Assembly (NCBI GenBank): GCA_049514555.1
Contig: JBEKUY010000006.1
Span: 1-64,000, forward strand
Length of the DNA stretch: 64,000 nucleotides
Origin: JBEKUY01 sp049514555
GTDB taxonomy: Bacteria; Acidobacteriota; Terriglobia; Acidiferrales; UBA7541
Reading direction: 5' to 3'
This document shows, one piece after another, positions 31,728 to 41,738 of this stretch. Both the position numbers and the translations under genes were made by a program. Numbering within the stretch: position 1 is the first letter of the stretch; each line of letters starts with the position of its first letter. The notes under the pieces were generated by a model, which worked only from the letters and a program-made list of their open reading frames with translations, was not told the origin of the DNA and made no database searches.

Positions 31728-32582
31728 ATGGGAATCCTGGCTAAATCCCGGATGGAAATGCTCTTGGTCATGGCCGCGGCTTCAACCGCACTCTTCGCTC
31801 AAAGTGCCGGGCCGGACAAACCTCAGAATAATGCAAACGTCCTGGACGCCCGTCAGATCGTGGGCCTGTCGATCGCGGCCACCGAGCGCAGTTGGCAGGC
31901 GCGTGAGCATTACACGTACATGGAGCGTGATGAGGATCGGCGCCTGGACTCGCTCGGGCAGGTGAAATCAGAAAATGTCGAAGTCACCAGAATGATTCTT
32001 GTCGACGGCGCTCGCTTCGAGGAGCTCATCGAGCACAACGGGCAGCTTCCATCGGCCAAGGAACAGAGGAAACGCGATGCGGATCTGGAAAAGCTGAAGC
32101 GCGAAACGCCGGCGGAAAAGACTGCGCGTCTCAGCAAGGACCAGGAAAACAGGTCTTTCCTCCGGGACGTGCTGGAGGCCTTCGACTTCCATCTCATCGG
32201 TGAAGAGATGGTCGGCGGCAGGCTGGCCTACGTGCTTCAGGCCGCGCCGCACCCGGGCTATCACGCGCACGGCAAGTACGGCAAGATGTTCTCCAGGGTG
32301 GGAGGCAAGCTTTGGGTCGACAAGCAGGACTTCGGCTGGATTAAGGTCGACGGCGAGGTAACGCAGTCGTTCTCGATGGGTCTATTCGTGGCCCGCGTGC
32401 TGCGCGGCTCGCACATCATCTTGGAGCAGACTTGTGTCGGTGACGCGGTCTGGATGCCGAAACGCGTCGAAGTACGGGCAAGCGCCAGAATCCTCTTCCT
32501 GAAGACCCTCGACATGGACAGAATTCTCACTTACTCCGACTATCGCCCTGCGGCGGACGGCCCATATTCTGTGAGCAGATAG
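31728..32582 (+). CDS. Exported protein, possibly of the outer-membrane lipoprotein-sorting type
   Basis: 284 residues. A signal peptide (LLVMAAASTALFAQSAG) is followed by a helical segment with the pattern ERSWQAREHYTYMERDEDRR, then beta-rich sequence (RMILVDGARFEELIEHNG, GKLWVDKQDFGWIKVDGEVT, ILFLKTLDMDRILTYSDYRP). The layout resembles LolA-like or MucB-like exported proteins of acidobacteria, but no signature motif settles it. The start could also be 31752. It is divergent from the gene at 31433. Confidence 0.65.
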   Translation: MGILAKSRMEMLLVMAAASTALFAQSAGPDKPQNNANVLDARQIVGLSIAATERSWQAREHYTYMERDEDRRLDSLGQVKSENVEVTRMILVDGARFEELIEHNGQLPSAKEQRKRDADLEKLKRETPAEKTARLSKDQENRSFLRDVLEAFDFHLIGEEMVGGRLAYVLQAAPHPGYHAHGKYGKMFSRVGGKLWVDKQDFGWIKVDGEVTQSFSMGLFVARVLRGSHIILEQTCVGDAVWMPKRVEVRASARILFLKTLDMDRILTYSDYRPAADGPYSVSR

Positions 32583-32824
32583 CGGTGGCTCTTCCCTGCC
32601 GGCCAGGTTCGATTGCTGCGACACGGAGACAGCTCTACTTCTTCACGGCCTGCTTGCAGGTGTAGCCGTTCTCAAGCTTCAAATCTCCAGGTTCTGACCT
32701 CAAGCGCCTGCCGAGGCATAATCTTGCTGGATCCGACCTTTCGACACTGAAAACCGCTCCGGCGATACCTGACGACATAACGACCTCGGCCGCACCACCA
32801 GCCGTGATGTTCCGCCCTTCAACT

Positions 32825-33832
32825 TCACTTCGTTTTGTGGTTGCCGGGAGACGCTTTTGCGGGATGAAGCTTGTTATAGTCTTTTAGATACACGCGCAAG
32901 CCGGAGTCCAGTGTAATTTTTGCATAGCCCGCCGAAAGCTGTTCTTTGTAATGATCCAGGAAGAAATCGAGTGGATCATTTGGAGTCATGTCGATGAGGA
33001 TCAAGTCCGCATCGTTCATAACCAACTTGCCGAAGCGGAGACGATTGTTCTTGTAAACCATGTAATTTCCGGCGCGAATACTTTTCACAGGCTTGACATT
33101 TGAACCGCCAAAAACCTGAATGATTTTCTCGCCTTCAATTCGTACGGAGATCACCTTGCCTTCAAGATGGGGAGGCGGCAGGATCTGTTGAAGATCAAGG
33201 ATCAGATCGTCCTCTTGAGCCTGCACACCCGGAACTTTGCCTTCCTTGATCCACCCCCCTAAATCGATACCGAAGAGACCCATCAAACCTTTTACCGGGA
33301 GATGCATGGCCCTGATCTTCTCGCTGTGCAGGCGAAGTTTTCCGTCAGCGGTGGGAATGAGAATCCCCTCCATTTCGACTGGGATGTCCCCCTTGTCGTG
33401 GAGCTTCCCCTTCACTTTCACGCGGCCCTTCCCAACGATGATGGATAGCTGTGTTAAGGGCGAATGCGGACGCGCGAAAACATAAGAATTGAGCAGGTTT
33501 GCCAAGTTTGACGAATCAATGGCGATCTCCGCCGTGCTGATCCGCAAGTCAAACGAGTCCTTGTCGTCAAAGACGGGGAATTCGTTTTTGCCGAGGGGCA
33601 CGAGCTCACCGTCCAGCGATTTTATTTCCACTACCACGGTGTCCGAGAAGTGATACGCGACGTTGCGCATCTGCGCCTGGACCGCGCCCTCCTGTTTATC
33701 GCTGGGCGGAGAATTTTGGCTGGCGACGATTCCCGGCGCCGCAGCGCAAAGGAGAACGAACAGAGTCCGGGATATCAAGAGCGGTAAAGATATGTGGAAC
33801 GGCGAGACCAAGTTCCTTAGGGATTGCAACAC
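32825..33832 (-). CDS. Secreted hypothetical protein (DUF2993/LmeA-like topology)
   Basis: 335 residues from GTG 33832 with GGAGG before it. The signal peptide reads LLISRTLFVLLCAAAPGIVA. Mature sequence contains long beta stretches with a lipid-binding-like rhythm: FDLRISTAEIAIDSSNLANL, LSIIVGKGRVKVKGKLHDKG, LRLHSEKIRAMHLPVKGLMG, which recall DUF2993 (LmeA) or AsmA-type proteins. The match is by pattern only. It ends VYLKDYNKLHPAKAS. No operon partner. Confidence 0.62.
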   Translation of the reverse strand: MLQSLRNLVSPFHISLPLLISRTLFVLLCAAAPGIVASQNSPPSDKQEGAVQAQMRNVAYHFSDTVVVEIKSLDGELVPLGKNEFPVFDDKDSFDLRISTAEIAIDSSNLANLLNSYVFARPHSPLTQLSIIVGKGRVKVKGKLHDKGDIPVEMEGILIPTADGKLRLHSEKIRAMHLPVKGLMGLFGIDLGGWIKEGKVPGVQAQEDDLILDLQQILPPPHLEGKVISVRIEGEKIIQVFGGSNVKPVKSIRAGNYMVYKNNRLRFGKLVMNDADLILIDMTPNDPLDFFLDHYKEQLSAGYAKITLDSGLRVYLKDYNKLHPAKASPGNHKTK

Positions 33833-34351
33833 TGCACCTCCAGCAGATCTTAATGGTTAACCTGCGCATGCCTCCCAGTGCTCTTGGCCCAGCGGCCATC
33901 GCAGACTCGCACCTGGACGCTGCTGCCCTGAGGTCTGGGATAGGCCATGATTGCAGTTGGTGCAGCAAAGGCAGCAGCCAAGAATAGTGAACTGATGTGG
34001 CGATCTATATGGTGCATTGAAGTAGTGCTCCACGCCCGCGATGCCTAGATTCAGAATCCCGCTACTGTAATTATGTACCCCTGGCGCCGCGATGTATGTT
34101 CCGTACAGCACATCTGTGAAAACAAGAATTTCTCCCAATTAAGTGCCTTTTCCATTTGTCCCGAAATCTGACAAAGCCCGAACCTATACTGAGCCGCGCG
34201 GATAACTGATGACACGGATGTGACCTATATCGAACAGAATCCAAACCCTCGCTATGAGAGGCTGCTGGCTTCAGACGAGAAAGTACCGGGAAGGCGCGAA
34301 GTGCGGGATCAAGAATCAGGACACCCCGCGCTCCGGCTGTAAGCAGTTGAC
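33833..34351. other. Intergenic region, nothing recognised
   Basis: 519 bases upstream of both the secreted protein (leftward) and the penicillin-binding protein (rightward). A leftward reading at 33857-34138 has codon use and composition unlike a gene and no ribosome-binding site. No RNA gene or repeat is seen. Confidence 0.4.
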
Positions 34352-36736
34352 ATGCTCAAAACTCAGCTACTTTTTCTACGGTTCCGTTGGACCCCTCACA
34401 GATTATTCTCCGGCCTATGGAGGGTCTACAAGACGAGCCGCTTGCTTCGCATCGCGTCTCTGCTAGCTGCCGTCCCACTTGGGCTTATCCTGTGCGGAAT
34501 TACTTACATCAGCTACAATCGAACAAATTTGCCCGATCTAGACGCGTTCATTCGCTTCGAGCCTCCTACCATGGGTCACATCTACGATGCGAATGGCCAC
34601 GTCCTCATCGAATTAGGAAGGGAACGCCGGGAAATCATTCAATATAAGAACATTCCTGACGTCCTCCGGCAGGCGATCCTTTCGGCCGAGGATGAGAATT
34701 TTTTCTCACACGCGGGAGTGGATTATTCCGTCTTTCCCCGATTGCTCGGCAAGACGAACCTCCGCGCCTTGATCGCCCGCGCCGGGGGCTCAAACGGCGA
34801 GAATGCCGCGGAGCGCGCACCGGTGTTTCCACAAGGTGGCTCGACGATTACTCAACAGCTTGTGCGCGGTTACTTCCTGCAAAGACTTACAAGCACGAAA
34901 AACAGCAATACACTTCAACACCAGGGTCTTCTCTCGCACGTTCTCGCCTTCGTTATCGGTGTGCCGAGCGCCAACAGATTCTTGCTGAAAGTAGAGGAAA
35001 TGCGTCTCTCCTTGTGGATTGAGGTAGAGATGCAGAGGCGCTACGGAACCAAGCGCAGGGCCAAAGAAGAACTACTCGCGCGTTACGCCAGCTTTATCTA
35101 CTTGGGGAATGGCCGCTACGGCTTCGCAGCGGCCTCACAGTATTACTTTGGCATGTCGGTAACAGCGCTCACTGCAAATGACGCTGACAAGGCGGCACTT
35201 CTGGCAGGCATCACCAAGTCGCCGGGCGAATATGCCCCCACTTTGGCAGACAATCAAAAACCACTCCGCAGACGAAATCAGATATTGGCCCTCATGGTGA
35301 AGAACCATTTTCTTTCCGCACAGACGGCTGGTCGCTGCCAGCAAGCTCCAATTCGTTTGGCGGCGCATAGTAATGGCTTGATCGAAGCGCCCGCAGCGGT
35401 GGGGAATGTTCTCGATGAGCTTAAACGACTCGACGCCACCCCCGCCTCCGATATCGGAATCAACCAACTGCTGGAGGGCCACATCCAGGTTTATTCAACG
35501 ATCGACGATCGGATCCAGCGCTTCGCTAACGCAGCACTCGAAAACGGCTTGAAGCTTTATGAAAGCCGTCATCCTCTGAATGCCGGGCTGATTCAGGGCT
35601 CCGTGGTTGTTCTGCGGAACAGTGACTCTGCCATCCTGGCCGAGGCGGGTGGGCGGCGCACGTATAAAGGCCACAACACCATTTACAGCGACTATAACCG
35701 GGTAACGCAGTCTATACGCCAGCCAGGCTCGGCCATGAAACCGATTGTTTATCTGGCGGCATTCCGTCAAGGTGCCCTGGATCTCGATACTCCCGTGCCC
35801 GACGAACCCATCTCGGTGGTGACGTCGGGAGACCTTCCTCCGAAGTGGATCTCCAATTTTGATAATAAATTTGAAGGCATGATCCCAGCCCGCCGGGCGC
35901 TGGCGGAGTCGAGAAACGCAGTCGCCATTTGGGTCATTCAACAGATCGGAATCGATTCTGTCTTGAATGCAGCCCGAGACGTTGGGATCCGCACCGTATT
36001 GCACCACTATGAAACGACGGCCCTTGGCGCATCCGAAGTCACCTTGCTGGAGCTTGCAAACGCTTACCGGATGATGGCCAGCGGCATACATGCGGAGCCT
36101 TACGTGATTGCAAAGATCGAACATGGTGATGGAGACGTTATTTACAGCCATCAACTGCCCCGCTGTTCAAGCGACGAGAACGGATGGGAGCTATCCATGA
36201 TCCAGGAAGGATTGCGGGGCGTCGTGCGCATTCCCTCGGGGACGGCGCACGCGCTCGACGCGCGTAACTTCCCAATTCCGGTGATGGGCAAGACCGGCAC
36301 GACGAACAACTTCCGGGACGCCCTTTTCTTGGGGTCTACCTACGGCCCCGACGGCATCACTGTTGCGGTGCGCATTGGATTCGATGACAACCGCTCACTG
36401 GGCAAAATGGAAACGGGCGGCAGAGCCGCACTTCCGGTATTCAGAGAAGTCATGCTGAATACCTATCTAGCAAAGCTCGTTGGCCCTGTGCCATCCTTTC
36501 CAGCAGACATGGAAAACAATATTGAAGCCTATCTGAGTGGTGAACTTGTGGGGAAGGAGGCGATGCCACTTTTCAATTCGCCGGATACCGGAGAAGCTGC
36601 AGAGGATCGGATGCAATTTTGCCGGGCTGCAGACACAATGCTGGCAACTAACGTTTGCGGGCTTCCGCTCATCCCGCTGCCTGTCGTTTACCAGCGTCGA
36701 GATGGGCGTGGCCGGATCGTTTTTGCGAACGATTGA
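34352..36736 (+). CDS. Class A penicillin-binding protein (transglycosylase/transpeptidase)
   Basis: 794 residues. Peptidoglycan polymerase and cross-linker anchored in the inner membrane by a TM at about 30-55 (LRIASLLAAVPLGLILCGIT). The GT51 domain has the catalytic Glu in LSAEDENFFSHAGVD and the motif QGGSTITQQLVRGYF. The transpeptidase domain has SxxK in QPGSAMKPIVY, SRN in AESRNAVAIW and KTG in VMGKTGTTNNFRDA. An insertion of about 45 residues follows the GT51 motif (TSTKNSNTLQHQGLLSHVLA), longer than in PBP1A. The C-terminal tail after the transpeptidase holds two Cys. It is monocistronic, and the ribosome-binding site is poor. Confidence 0.9.
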   Translation: MLKTQLLFLRFRWTPHRLFSGLWRVYKTSRLLRIASLLAAVPLGLILCGITYISYNRTNLPDLDAFIRFEPPTMGHIYDANGHVLIELGRERREIIQYKNIPDVLRQAILSAEDENFFSHAGVDYSVFPRLLGKTNLRALIARAGGSNGENAAERAPVFPQGGSTITQQLVRGYFLQRLTSTKNSNTLQHQGLLSHVLAFVIGVPSANRFLLKVEEMRLSLWIEVEMQRRYGTKRRAKEELLARYASFIYLGNGRYGFAAASQYYFGMSVTALTANDADKAALLAGITKSPGEYAPTLADNQKPLRRRNQILALMVKNHFLSAQTAGRCQQAPIRLAAHSNGLIEAPAAVGNVLDELKRLDATPASDIGINQLLEGHIQVYSTIDDRIQRFANAALENGLKLYESRHPLNAGLIQGSVVVLRNSDSAILAEAGGRRTYKGHNTIYSDYNRVTQSIRQPGSAMKPIVYLAAFRQGALDLDTPVPDEPISVVTSGDLPPKWISNFDNKFEGMIPARRALAESRNAVAIWVIQQIGIDSVLNAARDVGIRTVLHHYETTALGASEVTLLELANAYRMMASGIHAEPYVIAKIEHGDGDVIYSHQLPRCSSDENGWELSMIQEGLRGVVRIPSGTAHALDARNFPIPVMGKTGTTNNFRDALFLGSTYGPDGITVAVRIGFDDNRSLGKMETGGRAALPVFREVMLNTYLAKLVGPVPSFPADMENNIEAYLSGELVGKEAMPLFNSPDTGEAAEDRMQFCRAADTMLATNVCGLPLIPLPVVYQRRDGRGRIVFAND

Positions 36737-36868
36737 AACGCGTTGCGGGTAATAGAGCGATCGCAAAAAGCTCAGCATCCCACGATTGGCGCAGTGCCGC
36801 ACGCGCTCAAAAGAACTTCCTCGGTCTGCTCTTTTTCACCCTGTTGGTCTCGCTGCGGGATGAAAGCG

Positions 36869-38104
36869 CTACTCGTACCGCAAGGCTTCGATGGGATCAA
36901 GATAGGCGGCTTTTCTGGCAGGGTAATAGCCAAAGCTGATTCCGACCAGGGCGGAGAAGAGGACCGCAAGCAAAATTGCCCCCGGACCGACCACCGTCGA
37001 CCACTGCGCCAGACGCGAGATGGTGAACGATGCGATGATCCCCAGCAAGATTCCGATGAGCCCGCCGGCGATGGACAAGGTTACAGCCTCCACGAGGAAC
37101 TGGTTGAGAATGTCGCGTGTCTTCGCGCCCAGCGCTTGCCGCAGTCCGATTTCTCGCGTTCGCTCGCGGACGGAGATGAGCATGATGTTCATGATGCCGA
37201 TGCCTCCGACAACCAGCGAGACCGAAGCCACGGCTGCAAGCATGAGCGACATAATCTTCGAAGACGCTTCTTGCGCGGCAAAGATCTCTTCCATGTTACG
37301 GATCGAGAAGTCGTCAGCATCGGCCGGCTGGAGATGATGGCGTTGCCTCAGCAATGCCTCGGCCTCGTCCTGCGCAGCCTGCATCTGGCTGGGGCTCTTA
37401 GCCTGCATGATGATATTGTCCACGGCATCGGCATTGGACTGTTTGACGCCGATTACTTTCCGGATCGCCGTCGAAATCGGAAGCAGAATGACGTCGTCCT
37501 GATCCTGGCCCGAGGACGACTGGCCCTTCGGTGTGAGCACGCCTGCGACCGTGAATGGCACCTGCTGGATGCGGATCGTCTGACCGACCGGGTCAGCGCT
37601 GTCGAACAGATTGTCCACCACTGTTTTGCCGAGCAGGGCGACCTTGGTAGCTCCATCGACGTCCTGTTGGGCGATCCCATCCCCGTCCGCAACGGAGAGC
37701 TGGCGGACGGTTAGATAGTCTGGAGTGATGCCGTAAATCACAGTGGCCCAGTTGTTGTTCCCGTTGACCACTTGTGCTGAGCCTCGTACTGTCGGCGCCG
37801 CAAGCGCAAGGTCGGGACACTGCGCAACGAGTTCCTTTGCGTCTGTTTGTGTTAACGTCACCGCATTGCCGCTGCCCAGACGCAGCCCGGAGCTTGTGGT
37901 GCTCCCCGGAAGGACCATGATGATGTTGCTGCCGATGCTCGCGATCTGATCCTGAATCCGCTGGGTGGCGCCTGAGCCGACCGCTACGGTTGCGATCACG
38001 GAGGCGACGCCAATCACAATTCCCAGCATGGTGAGCGCGGAGCGGAGCTTGTTCATCGCCAGCGCCCGGAACGCGATGCGGATGGATGAGATCAAGCGTT
38101 TCAT
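36869..38104 (-). CDS. macB: MacB-type ABC transporter permease (second set)
   Basis: 411 residues: TM1 at about 18-42 (LRSALTMLGIVIGVASVIAT), a periplasmic MacB_PCD domain, and three C-terminal TM helices (VVGGIGIMNIMLISVRERTR, then EIGLRQALGA). It ends YLDPIEALRYE. Its start overlaps the ATPase stop by four bases (38101-38104). Similar in architecture to the permease at 1839-3047. No outer-membrane factor follows in this operon, so it would have to share the channel encoded at 5088 or another one. Confidence 0.9.
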   Translation of the reverse strand: MKRLISSIRIAFRALAMNKLRSALTMLGIVIGVASVIATVAVGSGATQRIQDQIASIGSNIIMVLPGSTTSSGLRLGSGNAVTLTQTDAKELVAQCPDLALAAPTVRGSAQVVNGNNNWATVIYGITPDYLTVRQLSVADGDGIAQQDVDGATKVALLGKTVVDNLFDSADPVGQTIRIQQVPFTVAGVLTPKGQSSSGQDQDDVILLPISTAIRKVIGVKQSNADAVDNIIMQAKSPSQMQAAQDEAEALLRQRHHLQPADADDFSIRNMEEIFAAQEASSKIMSLMLAAVASVSLVVGGIGIMNIMLISVRERTREIGLRQALGAKTRDILNQFLVEAVTLSIAGGLIGILLGIIASFTISRLAQWSTVVGPGAILLAVLFSALVGISFGYYPARKAAYLDPIEALRYE

Positions 38105-38853
38105 AGCGGCAACTCGATGGTGCTGCGCAGAGCAACGGCCGGCGCCTGGCTGAGTTTCTCTGCGTGGACGACCGGCGCGTCGCTCACGATGCGCCCATCG
38201 CGAAACCCGATGATTCGATCCGCGTAGGCGGCGATCTCATCGGAGTGCGTAACCACCACGATGGTGATGCCCTGGGTGCGGTTCAGCCGCTGGAAGATGC
38301 CGAGTATTTCCGCGCTGTTCCGCGAATCCAGCGCACCGGTGGGCTCGTCCGCGAGAAGAATTTCCGGCCGGTTAATCAGCGCCCGCGCAATCGCCACACG
38401 CTGTTGCTGGCCGCCGGAGAGCTGCGTGGGACGATTGTGCTCCCGGCCGGTCAGCCCGACCGAGGCCAGCGCACGCATGGCCAAGCCGTCCGCATCCGGC
38501 GTATCACTATCCTTGTAAAGCAGCGGGAGTTCCACATTCTCCAGCGCGTCCATACGGGGAAGCAGGTTGAAGTTTTGAAAAATGAAGCCGATCTTCTGGT
38601 TCCGGATTTCGGCGAGCTGATCGCGATCGAGGCTTTCCACGGGGACGCCTGCGAGCAGATAGCGTCCCGAGGTCGGCCGATCCAGGCAGCCCAGAAGATT
38701 CATGAAAGTCGACTTACCCGAACCGGATGGCCCCATGACAGCCACGAATGTGCCTCGCTCGACGGTGACGGTGACCCCCTGGAGGGCATTCACGGTCACG
38801 TCCCCGAGTTGATAGGTCTTCGTAAGGCTTCGGACGTCGATGAGCGGCGGCAC
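38101..38853 (-). CDS. macB: MacB-type ABC transporter ATP-binding protein (second set)
   Basis: 250 residues from GTG 38853, which is preceded by AAGGAG at good spacing; a longer reading to 38928 would overlap the adaptor gene and lacks resemblance. Walker A GPSGSGKS, Q-loop IFQNFN, signature LSGGQQQR, Walker B LLADEPTGALDS and VTHSD are present. The GTG lies ten bases after the adaptor stop, and the gene overlaps the permease start by four bases, so all three are one operon. Confidence 0.92.
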   Translation of the reverse strand: MPPLIDVRSLTKTYQLGDVTVNALQGVTVTVERGTFVAVMGPSGSGKSTFMNLLGCLDRPTSGRYLLAGVPVESLDRDQLAEIRNQKIGFIFQNFNLLPRMDALENVELPLLYKDSDTPDADGLAMRALASVGLTGREHNRPTQLSGGQQQRVAIARALINRPEILLADEPTGALDSRNSAEILGIFQRLNRTQGITIVVVTHSDEIAAYADRIIGFRDGRIVSDAPVVHAEKLSQAPAVALRSTIELPL

Positions 38854-38863
38854 TCCACTCTCC

Positions 38864-40345
38864 TTAGAATCTAGGCCCGCGCTGCGACGCGCCGGGAGAC
38901 GGCGTCGGAGCGCTCGGTGCAGTCGCACCCGTGCTAAACGTCACCACCACCGGCTCTCCGACTTGCAAGTTGCCGCTTGTCACGGCTGTGAATTTGCCAT
39001 CCGAGAGCCCAAAAGTGACCGGAATAGCTTGGAGCTTTCCCCCTGGCGCCGCGTAAACCGTCTGCTGGCCGGTTTGTGGGGGCGGGAGGCCAAGCTGCTT
39101 CAGCACTGCCGCGGAGGGATGAAGCCGCAAGACCGCGTTTGGCACCTTGAGCGAGTCATCGAGCTTGGCGGTAAGGATTCTGGCATTGGCCGTCATCCCG
39201 GGGAACAGTTTGAGGTCAGGATTCGAGACGGCGATGACGACATCGTAGGTGACCACGTTCTGCGCATTGATGGGCGCCTTGCGCACGTCGGTAACTTGGC
39301 CGCGAAATGTAGTGCCTGGATACGCATCGACGGTGAATGTTGTCGTCTGCCCCGCCGTGATGTTGCCGATATCGGATTCATCCACATTCGTATCGAGCTG
39401 CATTTTCGTCAGGTCTTGCGCGATCTCGAAGATGGTGGGGGCGGCAAACGATGCGGCTACGGTCTGACCTACATCCATGCGGCGAGCGATCACCGTGCCG
39501 TCAACCGGAGCGGTGATCCGAGTATGTGCGAGGTTGATCTTGGCCTGCTCGACTACGGCTTGCGCCTGGCGCTCTTGCGCTCGCCCAGAACTCAATTGGC
39601 TTTGCGCCACTTGAACCTGAGCCTGTGCCGATTGGATGGTCTCCTTGGCTGCATCAATCTGTGACTGGTCGGCCGCTACCTGTGCTTGAGCGGCGTCATA
39701 CGTTGCTATGGCCGAGTCGTGATCCTGCTGGGAGATCAATCCCCCGCTGAACAGACTATCGGATCTCTGCGACTGGGTCTTGGCGTTCAGTTCGTTTGCC
39801 TGGTCTTTGGCGGCGGTGGACTCGGCACCCTTTTCACTGGCCACCGCCCCAGCAACGTCTGCGTTCGCCTTGATGACCTGTGCCTCCAAGGTGATGGATG
39901 CAGAGTGCGCCGAGCCGAGTGCCGCCTGCGCCTGATCGACTTGCGCCTGGAATGCTTCGGGGTCGATCAGCGCGACAAGCTGGCCTTTTGTCACCTTCGT
40001 GTTGAAGTCGGCGTAAAGCGCCTTGATATTGCCCGATACTTGGCTACCGACCTGCACATCGACAACGGCATTGAGCGTGCCCGTGGCCGTTACGCTCGCC
40101 TGGATCAACCCTCGTTCGACGGCCACTGTGTCGTAGCCAATCGCGTTCTGCGTATGCATCCGCCAAAGTTCCACACCTGTGCCCACCACGGCAACGACAC
40201 CGATGGCCAAGGCCCATTTGGCCCATTTGTTTTGAAAGCGCTTCCCAATGCGTGGCGGGGGAGCGGAATCCGGTGGTGGTATAGCCAACTCCACTTGGGA
40301 CTTCTCTCCTGCCGCAAGATCGGTCTGATCGACTGCGATGGTCAT
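38864..40345 (-). CDS. macA: MacA/HlyD-type membrane fusion protein (second set)
   Basis: 493 residues. N-terminal cytoplasmic segment, TM at about 45-63 (WALAIGVVAVVGTGVELWR), biotinyl-lipoyl part (VDVQVGSQVSGNIKALYADFN), and a very long alpha-hairpin (about 130-270) rich in Gln and Ala with repeated Q-A-Q-V elements. The beta-barrel part reads AGQTTTFTVDAYPGTTFRGQ. The hairpin is clearly longer than in the adaptor at 3796-5091, which implies a different reach toward its channel. First gene of the second MacA/MacB operon. Confidence 0.9.
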   Translation of the reverse strand: MTIAVDQTDLAAGEKSQVELAIPPPDSAPPPRIGKRFQNKWAKWALAIGVVAVVGTGVELWRMHTQNAIGYDTVAVERGLIQASVTATGTLNAVVDVQVGSQVSGNIKALYADFNTKVTKGQLVALIDPEAFQAQVDQAQAALGSAHSASITLEAQVIKANADVAGAVASEKGAESTAAKDQANELNAKTQSQRSDSLFSGGLISQQDHDSAIATYDAAQAQVAADQSQIDAAKETIQSAQAQVQVAQSQLSSGRAQERQAQAVVEQAKINLAHTRITAPVDGTVIARRMDVGQTVAASFAAPTIFEIAQDLTKMQLDTNVDESDIGNITAGQTTTFTVDAYPGTTFRGQVTDVRKAPINAQNVVTYDVVIAVSNPDLKLFPGMTANARILTAKLDDSLKVPNAVLRLHPSAAVLKQLGLPPPQTGQQTVYAAPGGKLQAIPVTFGLSDGKFTAVTSGNLQVGEPVVVTFSTGATAPSAPTPSPGASQRGPRF

Positions 40346-40908
40346 AAGTCACGATTCCTTTTCCGCCCGAGGGGATTCCTGTTGCCCGCCGCTGGCCGGC
40401 GTACTGATGTCATAAGACCTGGCCATAGCTCGATTCACAAGGCACAACGCGCCAGGAGCGGAGAAGACATCAAAACACAGCGCCGGTGCCGGCCTGACAG
40501 GCGCGCCCATATTTCCTTGATCTATATGGAGCTCCACCACAAGCCTACCAGCTCGCGATCCTGGCTGTCTGTTCAATAACGGTCACATGGGTCGAGATCC
40601 GTCCGCCGCCAGAAATCGGATGCTATCGGAGAATCCGTCCTTTCAGGGTTGCGACACGCAAAATGGCGCTCTTGGACAGCTAGCAGAACTAGCCCACATA
40701 GTCATAAACTGATCGTTTACCGGGAACTTAGCCGGAAAGCCCCCTTCGCGTGCTCTTCCTCTCTCGAAATTCGTGAAGCGATCGAGATGTCCGCAATGGA
40801 ACAGACAGCAGGCCTTTCGATGGCGGATCATCTGCCCGGCTGAGTCCGTGGAATTGCAGAATTCCAAACTCGAACCATGGGTTTGGCAAGAAAGTTGGGG
40901 TAATTCGT
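40346..40908. other. Intergenic region, nothing recognised
   Basis: 563 bases between the adaptor gene (leftward) and the small membrane protein (rightward). It must hold both promoters, but no clear -35/-10 pair is visible. Short readings on both strands here look random. Confidence 0.35.
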
Positions 40909-41493
40909 ATGAATATTATGAACTTTGTGAACACAACGACATTAATCATCATTTGTAGCGTGATTGTGATTGCCCTTGCGGTCATCGCTACACTGAGCTC
41001 TCTTCGAAGGCGCCGCAGTGCAAAACTGCGCACTCGGTTTGGTAGCGCTGAATATGACCGCGCCTTGCAAGAAGGTGGGAGCCGGCGACATGCGGAAGCG
41101 GGGCTCGATAAGCGCACAGATCGAGTGGAGAGTCTCCACATCCGGCCGCTCGGTCCGGGTGATCGTGCTCGCTTCGTCGAGTCCTGGAGCAGGGTGCAAG
41201 CGCGGTTCGTTGACGGCCCCGGAGGTGCGGTGGCGGAAGCCGATCAGCTCCTGCGCGATGTGATGTCAACACGCGGCTATCCGATAAGTGACTTTGAACA
41301 GCGTGCGGCGGATATCTCCGTGGACTATCCTTTGGTTCTGGAGAATTACCGTTCCGCCCACGCAATCGCGGTTCGTCAAACGCGCGGGCAGGCCAGTACG
41401 GAAGAATTGCGCCAGGCAATGATTCATTACCGAACGCTTTTTGATGAGCTTGTCGGAGTGCCAGAGACGGCCCGTGCGAAGGCAGCTTCTTAG
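40909..41493 (+). CDS. Small membrane-anchored protein of unknown function
   Basis: 194 residues. One N-terminal TM (about 10-31, TTLIIICSVIVIALAVIATL) is followed by a basic stop-transfer stretch (SLRRRRSAKLRTRFG). The soluble domain has a conserved-looking core: LGPGDRARFVESWSRVQARF, GGAVAEADQLLRDVMSTRGY, SVDYPLVLENYRSAHAIAVR. Proteins with this layout are common near stress genes in acidobacteria and proteobacteria, but no function is established that I can name. Start at 40909 or Met4 (40918). Confidence 0.7.
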   Translation: MNIMNFVNTTTLIIICSVIVIALAVIATLSSLRRRRSAKLRTRFGSAEYDRALQEGGSRRHAEAGLDKRTDRVESLHIRPLGPGDRARFVESWSRVQARFVDGPGGAVAEADQLLRDVMSTRGYPISDFEQRAADISVDYPLVLENYRSAHAIAVRQTRGQASTEELRQAMIHYRTLFDELVGVPETARAKAAS

Positions 41494-41738
41494 GCTCGGG
41501 TCACATCCGGCGAAGGCTTCAAGGCGCTGCAGGCACGGTTGAGGCATGCGGATTCCCTCTTTCCTTGTGGACATGCAAGGCAATTGCTTGCTCAGCGCAT
41601 GGAGCACGACAAGCTGTTTCTGGAATTCAGCTTGTTGCACAACGGTCACCAAGCTCGTACTGACGCTGGCGTAGTGGAGTGATTCTGACCCGCGAACGGC
41701 CGGGGGACAGAGCCGATGTGTTCACCGGGCGTAGGAGG

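Noticed and set aside
36743..37714. 323-codon rightward open frame
   Set aside because: It is the antisense of the second MacB permease, rich in Asp/His/Arg as such shadows are.
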